From: Acanthaster planci
Lineage: Eukaryota > Echinodermata > Asteroidea > Valvatida > Acanthasteridae
Assembly: GCF_001949145.1 (NCBI RefSeq)
Contig: NW_019091446.1
Coordinates: forward strand, 109,801 to 168,099
Direction: 5' to 3'
DNA length: 58,299 nt
The position numbers and the translations under genes are program-made. Each line of letters starts with the position of its first letter. The first letter of the stretch is position 1. The notes under the pieces are model-generated. The model did not search any database. It had not been told where the DNA came from and saw only the letters and a list, made by a program, of their open reading frames with translations. Positions 41,401 to 53,400 of the stretch are shown here, piece after piece.

Positions 41401-44400
41401 AATACGGACAATACGCGGAAGAATGCTTGGTCACTTTGGGGATGACACCTTAGAGAGCACTCCCACTGGAAGTATATCGATGCTTAAGTTGCAGTTCACA
41501 TGTATTCCTATAGTACCTTGAAACTCAAGTTGATGTGATTCTTCTCCAATGGTCTTTCGTTACCAGATGAAAAAATGTCATATTCTAGGTAGTTGAAGCC
41601 TTGAAATGTCACCATGGCATTTCCTGGATAGTAAACCAATCAAAATGATCAAACTAGAAATTTGACAAAAGTGGAACAGTTAATATTTGAAAATCCACCT
41701 CAGTCCTTTCCAATGAAAACTACAAGCAATTTATGTCTTAGCGGTTAGCAAAGTTGCTACATGTGGCAATTTCATATGCAATTTCCAATATCAAAACATT
41801 TTCCATTCTAACAATAATCAAGTTAATTTTTTTTTAAATTTGAACAGCAACCAACTTCATTAACTCCAAAAAAACTAAGAAAAACTTTTACTGCTAAATC
41901 ATTTGAAAGCTATGGTGAATTAGGCCAGTGCTAAACTGTAAATTTGTAAGTACCATAGAAAGCTACCTTAACAAGCCAACAAAGTGAAGTGGACCCTGAA
42001 TCATGACAACAAATGTCTGCTTCTATGTCTGTTGTTGCTCTCAGTTAAAATTAAGATTGATCCACCCATAAAAGGGCAGATTTCCTTGGGGAGATTTTGT
42101 ACCACCAAATACACGCCCATTTGCTGCCTAATTCTTATGTGGTATGCATGTAAACATATCCATCATGAAATTTAAATTTAATTCAGTTGATAATAGAGTT
42201 TTGTTTTTGTTAGTCGTAATTCACACTCTCACAAGAGGCCCATCTTTCTTTAAAAGTGCATTTTGCAAGAACGGTATGCTCAGTTTTCATTCAATTGGTG
42301 TAAAAAATCCAGCAAACTGAGCAAGATTTTTTAAATGCACAGCGCTAATATCAGAGAAGATACATGAACACAGGGTATTCTACCTCCCAGCCCCGCCACT
42401 TAAAGGGCAATTCCCAACAAGTGGCTGGTACAGGTATTTGAAAACCTCCAAATATGAGAGATTTGCTTTCTGATTCTGTGATTGTTTTAAGTCTAAAAGT
42501 TGAATCTTTTCACCTTTTCAACATGGATTGTTTTTCATTGCCATGTGAAAGGGATGGTCACTGAGTACCAGGTACAAGGGGTCTTTTAGAAAAACTACAA
42601 AAAGGTGGGAACAGAAATTTTATGTCCGGATTCAAAGGTACATGCATTTAAACATTAAAACAGCTCTCATCAGTGGTGATGAAACGGCAATTTAATAGAG
42701 CTATCAAATACTTCACAAATTATTCTTGTTTCAATTAATGCATATGAGCCCCATTTTTCAAATTTAGGACAGAAACCATTAAAGATTGTACATACATGTA
42801 AACATGGCACTGTCTTGTGTTTGTCCTTCCAGGGAGGATTTCAGTATGTGATCCCAAATACCACTTTTTTGACTTTGCTACATACATTTATTTATTATAG
42901 AGTCTGTTATTAACCTTTCCATCCTAATATGACAGTTAAGAAAAATTTGGAAGGCAGAGTGGCACCCACCTGGAATTTCACACTTATGACCATGGTAACC
43001 TGACTCAAAGCAGTCGCAATATGTACTGGCGTATGAGTTGATGCAACGACCATTCAAGCATGGCATTTCTGATGCACACAGATCTACACAGCCGGGAACA
43101 GTTCCCTCTGCAGCAAATGAAGAGAAAAGAATGTTTTCAATGGCACACCGATTAAAAAATACATTCAACCATATCGACTAAATTTCCAAAGGGTTGCGGG
43201 TGGCCTGCCTATGAAATATAGTTGACCATCCCATGAAAAAGAAAATCATAGGTGCTTGGCAATTTAGTCTTTAAGGAATAACATGTTGAAACATTTGGAC
43301 ATTAATCAAAAGAAGTTTGCATTAATACTTAAATTTCAAGTAAAACACAAAAAAGGATGACTGAGGTAACTCCTACTTCTTGAATCACCTTCATAATATT
43401 ACTTTGATTAAATAACTGGTTATGGAAGTGTGCAATTCATTTTGTAAACATCATTCCAACTATAACTGTCTCATGTGTGTTCAATTTTCTGAAGAGATAT
43501 TTCAAAATATGAGCAAAATAAAAAAATCATCCTCCCAATATCCAGTTAGAAACATCTTAGTTGTTAATCTCCCAAGAATTTCACCTCCCAAAATGCCAAG
43601 ACTCACATATGGTTTTCATAGGATGACTACACAGTACATGTACGTGATCTACCATGTGCTGCTATATGTGAACGCATATGATGATGCTCTGTCATAGTAT
43701 TTTAATTAATAAGTTGTTGCATGAAATTACTTAGGGACATATGCATCCATTTATCACCAAAATACATGTAAAAACATACATGTACTGTGATATAAATGAG
43801 AAAAAAAGGATAAGAAATGACGACTGCTGTCTTATGAACTCTAGCTGGGGTAGTGTGTAGTGTAAGCCTCCTCACCTTGCATAGTGTAGTTCATGTGGTT
43901 CCAGGATTCCATGCCATCAGTCAGAAAGTATATGCTGTCCATACATCCAGTTAAATGATGGAAATCCTTAGGTGCCATGGCAGATGAGCTTGGGTTTAGA
44001 CCTACATTGTCAATCAATTTACCATGGTGAGCAATCATATCTCACTTTGTAATTGATAGAAACTACAGAGGACAATGATCATTGGGATGTCTATATCAGT
44101 AGCAACCTTCAATGCTTTAGCACTTCCAACCGTAATCCAATGTATGGTTTTATGATACCGGTGTTCCATAATTTCACAAAGGCCAAAAATAAAAAGTCCT
44201 CTTGTCCTGCACTTCTGCCCAGTGTTATGAAAGACACAATGTTAAACAGAAGCTCGTTTTTGTGTTCAATAATAGATTCAGGAAATTATCACATGCACGT
44301 TCACACGTACACTAATTGGATACGTTGAATATGAATCAAGAACCGTGAATGGCAGAAACAAGTAGAAAAAGTTTAGCATGAAGTGTCAATGCAAAATTAA

Positions 44401-47400
44401 CAAACACTCTCCCGTCAAATATTTGACACAGGTGTCACCAGTGTCTACAGAAAGCAATTTATTATTCTGTTTGCGATAAGAAAAGCACGCATGGATTCCT
44501 CACAAAACAAAACAGGCTACACTGAAATTCACGTAAAATTGGATTTCAACAGGAGTAACTTTAAGGTTTTTGGAGAAACTGCAATTTATAAAATACAGCT
44601 GGAACCATGACAGTTCACAGTGCACATAGTACCTCCAAAGAACACGGCAGATAGTGAATCTAGGTTCTGTTGCCATTCAATGACAGCATCAGTCTGATAC
44701 AAGCTCAGACCAACTGTTGTAGAATCGACACTGATCAACAAATCTCCCTCCATTGGTGTCTTAGTGTAGTTGACGGTGTGCCATTGGTCATCATTTAGTT
44801 TGTCTTTCAAAGAGAACCTAGAACAAAAGATTCACAGAATTGGAAGACAAATGGTCAATTTCAAAGAAGAGCATACATTTCAAATGCACATTAGTTCTGA
44901 CAAATAGTNNNNNNNNNNNNNNNNNNNNNNNNNNNNNNNNNNNNNNNNNNNNNNNNNNNNNNNNNNNNNNNNNNNNNNNNNNNNNNNNNNNNNNNNNNNN
45001 NNNNNNNNNNNNNNNNNNNNNNNNNNNNNNNNNNNNNNNNNNNNNNNNNNNNNNNNNNNNNNNNNNNNNNNNNNNNNNNNNNNNNNNNNNNNNNNNNNNN
45101 NNNNNNNNNNNNNNNNNNNNNNNNNNNNNNNNNNNNNNNNNNNNNNNNNNNNNNNNNNNNNNNNNNNNNNNNNNNNNNNNNNNNNNNNNNNNNNNNNNNN
45201 NNNNNNNNNNNNNNNNNNNNNNNNNNNNNNNNNNNNNNNNNNNNNNNNNNNNNNNNNNNNNNNNNNNNNNNNNNNNNNNNNNNNNNNNNNNNNNNNNNNN
45301 NNNNNNNNNNNNNNNNNNNNNNNNNNNNNNNNNNNNNNNNNNNNNNNNNNNNNNNNNNNNNNNNNNNNNNNNNNNNNNNNNNNNNNNNNNNNNNNNNNNN
45401 NNNNNNNNNNNNNNNNNNNNNNNNNNNNNNNNNNNNNNNNNNNNNNNNNNNNNNNNNNNNNNNNNNNNNNNNNNNNNNNNNNNNNNNNNNNNNNNNNNNN
45501 NNNNNNNNNNNNNNNNNNNNNNNNNNNNNNNNNNNNNNNNNNNNNNNNNNNNNNNNNNNNNNNNNNNNNNNNNNNNNNNNNNNNNNNNNNNNNNNNNNNN
45601 NNNNNNNNNNNNNNNNNNNNNNNNNNNNNNNNNNNNNNNNNNNNNNNNNNNNNNNNNNNNNNNNNNNNNNNNNNNNNNNNNNNNNNNNNNNNNNNNNNNN
45701 NNNNNNNNNAACCTTTCTCCACTCTGTATCATTTTCTGTACTCTAGATGTCAATATACAGCTGGGTCAGATCAAATAATTGATTATTTGAACATTCAACC
45801 AGACAGTTGCTTGAATATTCAAATACTCAGTTTAAGTCACATTTTCAGACAGCCAAGCCTCTGGAGAAGTAATTTTTGAATAATACAAATAAATAAATAT
45901 ATTTATCATAACAATACTTCAGGATTAGTTGGTATCCCAAAGCAGAAGTATTATTTCCTGTTTGGATCAAGCTTCAAGAAGGCAATGTGGTTGCAAATAG
46001 TTGAGGTTTTCTCTTTTTATCTCACTCTACTGCACTTTTGGGAATTCAAATTGAAATATAAATATTGGAATATATTTGGCACACACCTAAATCAGTGTAT
46101 GGAGTACACAGTGGATTTCCCCAACATGAAGTCTGCAATTCAGATATGCAATGTACCAATGCTTGGTCAGGACTTTTGACAAGCATTAGTTGTCTAAGAA
46201 CATGAAGCGCTCCTCCAAAAACTACTGCTTATGAACACATGCTTATCTTTTGATCTTCGGCTTGAGCCTTGTGTAAACAGAACTGACCAAACCCAGTGCA
46301 GACAAAACGGATGGTACCACTTGACAGATAGGGCAAACCCATACAGTATCGTGCAATGTGTTACATGCATCAACAGGTATAAGACTTCGAAACCCATGTT
46401 CCTTTTATGTTAACTTCATTGTAAAAGTAGTCACTCTTAGGAATATGGGGTAATTGAAGAAGTACAGTGATTTCAATCATATAAAAAGAGGTCTTACTAA
46501 CAGTTTTTCCCATGCGCACCGAAAATTTCTGCTGTCTCGATGCAACGTGGCCACCACATGCACGCACATGCACTATACGTACGTTGTGCACATATACACA
46601 TGGAAGCTGATGGCTGAATGCACGATTTGAACTGTTATTTCATTGGTAGCAAAACATTGTTTCCATAAAGACGGGGTGAACAGCTAATGAATAGAAGAAA
46701 CTACCCTACGATTGAGGAGGTCAAAGGTTCGCGCTAGCCTGAGTTATGGTCGGTTGAAGTTGGGAAGTTGAGCAGAAAGAGAGCATAAACGGAGAATTTA
46801 AATGCAAAATGACACCAAAACATGACGAAACTCCAATGTTGAACTAAAAAATGACGGAGTTAAATCAATGAATTTTGCCAACTTATAAAGATTTTTCAAA
46901 AGGAATGTATCTGGAGTTCATAATACTCAACTGAGGAAGCAAATATTTGACACGTTTCTGGGCTATGGTAGAAAAACTAGAAATGAGCACTGATTTTTCG
47001 AGGGTATTTCTGTTTGGACAAGCTGCGTGGTTCAGCGGTGCGTTGAAAATGAGCGCCAAGGGATTGATTTGTATAAAAGGCTCAGCCAATGACTTCTAGT
47101 CAAGTCCCTTCATGGGTACTGCACAAGGATGCTCCAGGCTGTCATTAATGTCCACTAAGGCCATGTGAATGAACAACCTTACCCTCCACTGCCCAAATGC
47201 TGTAATCGCCTATGCCCAAAAAAGGTCTCAAGTTTTTTAAATTCATTATTTTGAAAAACAATCTTCATTGATAGATAATACATGCATAGCATTTATTTAG
47301 CCCATAAAACAATATGTCCAGGGAGGAAGGGGGCTGGATGGTCTGCATGCCACTTGTTCTACCACCAGACAATGGCATCAGCTCATATATGTACTTGGGG

Positions 47401-50400
47401 GCACCAAGATTGAAGAGTTCCAAAGGCAACTCTTTTAGATGGCAATATCATTATTCCTGAAAGTGAGGCCTAAGGCTGTGTCTGAAATGGGCTTCCAAAG
47501 CTACAGTACACATCCATTGTCAGTGCTTCTCTGCTTATTAAAAATGATGTACATGTAGACACCAAGTTCTACAGTCCGATAAAGCCTGATGTTTCAGTTT
47601 CATGTGATGTAATTGGCCCATAGGGACACCATTCTGTAAAACCAACCAATAGGAGCTCCTGCAGCATAGTCTGGTCAATGGCCGTTGTCCAGTGAGATGT
47701 GCTGTGCTGATGTAATTTAAATCAGTTATCTCCCACGAGAATATTTCACTTTCCCAAGTTCTCATTGCAATTGGCCAACATTGTAAATAAACAATAAGCT
47801 ATCAACGAGGGAGGGTTCCACACACAAACATCAGTTGACACCCCTGCACACTAAGACTGTACATTCTAAGTATTTCTCAGTAAATGCTACTCTCTATGGC
47901 ATGCCGATGGCTGATATAACCCTGTACTCTGTAGGTCAAAAATTACTGATATCCCACGCACTCCGTAGGATAATGGAACTAAGTTCCACCTTGTTTGGTC
48001 ATATCGGAACTTACGGTGGCAACATTTAGGTTAATTTATATCCCGCCATAAATTGAATACGATTTACAGAGCATGTACATTGGAAGAAGCAACAGTTGTA
48101 TTTATAAAAACAAAGAAACGAAATAAAAATGAAGAAGCCTTTAACTTGGACGTTGTCTTCATTTCATTAAGTAGGCCTAGTACGCGGTCTGGGAGTCCAC
48201 CTGGGCTACTTCACTAGCTGCCATTCGAACAGCATCCCGTTCACTGCCAGCAAACAAGGCTGTCTTCTCATGGTCAATGGACATGGATAACTGTGATGTG
48301 TAGTGGTCAAATATCGTGCTCATCTCAAGCTAATCAGCACAAAGACAGCACACAGAAAAGCACGTTTTTCCGAAGCGTAATTTATCTGTTGGCGCCGTGC
48401 GTAGTCACTTACCCACGCCGTGCGCGTCATGGTTACACTAGTGGAGCGCCCTCGTTAGACCGTCAGTTTGTATGGGGTTCACATAGGGTGCGTTCGATTA
48501 GCTTACACGTCTAAGTCAAACGTACACCAGAGCGTTCGTTTAGCCATCATGTGATCTTCGTGCCTGCTCTGGGTCAGCCACCAGCTGGCGAGCGGGTCTG
48601 TGGAGGCTGCCCGAGTGTCATGACGTCACGGATGGACTGTTCGTGCATATGTACATGATGGAATGTGGCGGGGACTTGACCTTTTTCCCAGAATGCCTTG
48701 GCGAATACACTGCAGCGTTCGATTCGCCTCATTTCGAGGCTTCCCTTGCGTGTAACACTGGTGTATTCAGGGAAGCTAATCGAACGTATCCATAATGGAG
48801 CAAACTATGGCTGAGTTCGGGCGGCTTGTTCCCGTATGTTCACGAACAGGTCGATTTGTTGTTCGTGGGTGGGCCACTCGAACGCCGGGAACAAATAACC
48901 GGTTATTACAAGCAACATGACGGGTCCATGTACGTTATTCGAGAGTTAAGGTTTGGATGGGCTGAATTCTTTTCTGTATGAACAGGAACATTCATTTCTG
49001 AGTTTCGGAAAATAATTAATGTTAATTTTGCAAAACTTCCCATTGTCCACATGGGCTATGGCTTTGAAAGCCATCCCTCTACTTTTTGCAGCTGTTCAAA
49101 AATCAAAATCTCACAAGTTTTCCGTGTGTTCCTGTAAAACCATGACGAGGAGGTAGTGTGTGATCCTGTTCCGAGAACAGTGTTCTTGAGTCGTGTTCCC
49201 GCCGTTCGAGCGCGAGAACAAGAAACCCGTGTCAAGAACAGGCCGCCCGAACTCGACCTATGGGAAAGAGAGAACGCCCGCCTTTGTGTTGGTCATTGTT
49301 ACGCTGGTATCTCAGAAATTCTTTTCAGACATCATTGTTAAGTGACAAGAAGCTGGAGTGTGTATGGGGATTGGACTTGCTGAGGGGGTACTCCTCTGTC
49401 CCATTTCGTGCCTGGTATAGGGATTCAAGCTCAGTGTACTGGCCATGCATGGCGGGCGACTGGAGTGGGGAATGACTGGTGGCGTTTGGAGTGGGGAATG
49501 ACTGGTGGCGTTTGGGGTAGCTGGCGACCATGTGACACAAAGGGCGCTGTTCATCAGTGGCGTTTATGAATCGTTGATGGGTCAGTAAGTTAAGAAGTTG
49601 TATAATCATGGAGGTAGGAAGAGATGGAATGAACAAGTCAAAGGTTAAAAAAGTCCATAAGCAATAATAAACTAAACAAAATACCTGGCGTCGCCTGGAG
49701 GTTACCAACTCAGAGGAGGCCATTACACATTGTACTTATTTGTAGTTAAAATAAGGGACGCTGGGGGGCTCCGCTGGTGAGGAGGGAGAGGAGTTACGCC
49801 ACTGCCAATACTGGACAGATGTGTTTCCAAATGAAGTGGAGATCCAGCCATGTGAGAAATTTTTAATGCCTAGGGGCCTATACCTACAGTCAAGAAACAT
49901 TGCCCTTTGTGTCCTTTGAGCGCCATAAAATTGGGTTTTGTGGGATCTATGCATTTATCTATGCCATAAAAATTCTCGTCATTCACTAGAGGCAAACTGA
50001 GGTTAACCGGCGAAACTGTGGGGCCTTTGCAAACCCATTTAACCTTTTTCATACTTTTTGAGCTTAACTCTGATTGATAATGGTACAAGACTTAATGATA
50101 GCTCGGCTTGACTCTGAAACGTCTATTTGTAACGAGGGTTCTTAAGATTACATGGGAAAAAATAACCGCTTTTTTGGGGGGGGGGTTACAAAACTGGGAG
50201 TTGATCCAAAAGCCCAACTCTCTGGTCTAAAAAAAATGAGGTAGGGGAAATGTACTTCCCATCCTTCGGAACTTACGCCCCCTAGTTGCAGCAACAGCCT
50301 TTTTACAAATTTTAAAGAATCGGACAATTTTGTTCAGTATAATATATCATGTATTTATTATTTAGTGAACGGTTGCGTGCAACTTAGAAAAACGCTGTAA

Positions 50401-53400
50401 AAATACTTGTCACGTTGTGCTCATTATAGGCTACGCTCGCACCTCAGACATGCTACATAATTGTATTTTCCTTCTCTCTCATTTCCTAGACTTAAGGTCA
50501 TAGGGTCATAGTCACCACTTTTACAGTTTGGGAGCTATTGGGGAAAGTTTGGGCATCAAAGATCACAATTCGGCCCACTGGTGTCTGAAGATTGTTTCCC
50601 CAAGATGGAGGAGATTGGTGGCCAGCGCCCCCCACACACACTTTTTGCAGGGCCTATAAAGGGACGGGGCTTAATGGATCAGCCTATTAATGGCTGATGC
50701 CTGATGGTCTAACAACTGCCCCCTCCCACTTTGAAAATAGTTCCATCGCCGCTGGCTACATTTTCCCAAAAGTAAACCTTTTTTAACTTGGTACCCCGGT
50801 TTCTTCCCATCTGTTATCGCCCAAAATAATACATAAGTGTGTGAGTATATAGGCAAAGACTTCTAAACCCAACGTGCTTCAAGAATGACGGAAAGTCTGG
50901 AGGGTACCCTGACGAGTTCATATTTTCACTGTATCACGGCCAACCATTAAACAGTTACGGAAATCTGAAGGGCACATTCGAGCACGAATAAAACCAAATC
51001 AAAAGCATGTAGTTGTAAACAAAGGACAGAACTGTGAAACCTGCTTTTGAAGAGCGGCACTGGACTCCCGCCAATAGTTTCCCCATCATTTTTCGAACGC
51101 ACAACTGCCGCAAGCTTGGGGGCCGTATCAGCTGTTGAAAAATATTACTGACAATATTGGCCACTTAAGTCGTCAAATCTTCCTTTTTAGTTTGTACCCT
51201 CTCGGAAAAGTCGATCAAAGAAGTTAAGCCTTTTGCAATACAATTTGCTCGTGAAAATGATGAACAAAACGAAATGATCGCTCATTTTGCTGCATAATGA
51301 GCACCCCAAATCAATTTCTAGTAGCTTATAGTGAGACTTCAATCAAAGGAGTGTTTCCTAAGTTGAAACACTCTGCATAGGCCTTTGTTCAGGGTAACTG
51401 GGCATAAAATGTTCATTCAATGCTTACCAGGCAGAACAAAATTTTAAATTCAGTTATAAATTTCAAATTCAATGAGATCAAAATCAGGCTGAGCAGACAG
51501 ACAGGAAGCCGAGATTTGGAAAACCCGTTCAAGATGTTGGAAGCAAGTTTTCGTCTTGTCTTGATCCAGGATTTCAAAAGATTATACCTCGGCGCTTATC
51601 TTAGGAAGTTGGCTTCGATTCGCCATAAAATGCAGGTCTATGGACTGCAGACACTGCTACTCTATGGCTTGATAGGCGCAGAATTTATAGATGAAGCTAG
51701 TAATTCAGACACGCCCTTTGGCAGGGGTTTATTTTGTAGGGTGGACTAGCTTCCTGAAGCATCCGTAGCAGCCTAGCCAGGTCTGGGTTTGCCAGTTAGG
51801 TTAAATATAAATTGCAAATTAAGTTCATGGAGTCACAACAATTGATCTGGAAGCACTCTGTGACACAGTATTCAATACCTGTATCATCTATTTCTTATTT
51901 CACAATTCATTCGATTATTTTATGTAAAGAATACCGTTGTATAACTACCATCACTACAACAAATGATCGGCTGTAACGATCAAGTTATTTTAGCTAGCAA
52001 ATTTTGCGTCATGCCAAATGATGTTGTATGTACATGCAAATAAAGCTGTCGAGGGTTTATTACGATCATTACATCGAAACTTGCGATAGGCTTTAGTGAC
52101 TGACGAGGTAGCATTATTTCCCCATGAAATTGAAGAAAGAGCCACCTCAGGTCGTCATTCAATAAATTAAGCGTCGGCAATAATCTAACATTAAAAAGTA
52201 AATGGACGATTTGGAGCCGCACGTGTACAAGACCAGGTAAAGTTGGAAGGTACAGAGGGCGCCGCAGACCCGAAATCAATCCATCTGACTTTATTTTCGA
52301 CATAATAATACAAGAAAGTTACTAATAAACATCTTCAATTCACAATATTCAATGTGGGTGGGGTCCCTAAAAACAAAGCTTGAAACTCGTAAGCCGCCAA
52401 ATATGACAACCTCAAATTGCAGCTGAACATCAGAGAATAGAGAATCAGAGAATATTATACGAAATAAAAGCCAAATTCACCCAACGTACCTCTATAACCT
52501 TTTCTTCCTCTTCCTCGGATAATCTGTATCCGTTTTCTCCATACTGGTTTTCGCTTATGTTTTCACTTTTCCGATTGTGCATTTATAATTGAGTTACGAT
52601 TTTGATTCGTGAGCTCTTAATACATGTATCTCTAACTTCTCTCATTCAGTCACTTTGCCCTTGGGCCGAGGTACCACAACAAGGGACACTTAGGTCTTAA
52701 TGGCATGGTGTTATCATAATCGTACTAATTTAAGTTAAAATGGTACGCCGCTTGCCGAGCAAGAGTGGAGCCAGAACTAAGGCCGGGGGCGTTTAGGGGA
52801 TCAATTATTGAGGAATTCTTTAGGTATCACAACTTTTTTGGGCCTTTTCGAGGGGTAAGATTTAATTTTTTTGCGCGCTGCTTTTAAAGAAGCCGGAGGA
52901 AAATAGTCTCTAAATATCACCTTTCTCAATTGATTGTTTAATTTCTCCTTTTTTGAAGGGAGTCCCCCTGGCCCCTCCTCAAATCCACAATGTCCCTTGA
53001 ACTATTCCTGCATCACGGCTAGGAGCCGGCCTAGTAAATGTTCAATGATAATCGCGATACCTGTCTCAACAGTCAGACCGAGTGGGTTCAAGGGATTGTT
53101 AGGGCGGGAAGCCAGTTTACATGTTCTCATCTTCTGTCGGGAATTGTGTCATATTCATAGTATACAGGTAAAGGAAACGCCTTGAAAAGTCTCGACATTT
53201 TCATTATTTGCTCCAAAGAATGTCTGCTCGATGTGAACGCCTCGCTTGACCTCTGAGTCATAAGTCATAAAACTTCATCATCCGGATTGTGTTCGACCAT
53301 GCAGCGAGTGGGGGGAGATACTCTTCGGCACACGTACACATGTACATGATCACACCATGGATCGAATCCCGCGAACCGTCGGTGGTGGCGCGGACACAAG

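Noticed and set aside
44818-45778. Long open frames of about 280-312 codons on both strands
   Set aside because: They consist almost entirely of the assembly gap; only the few codons at the edges are real sequence.
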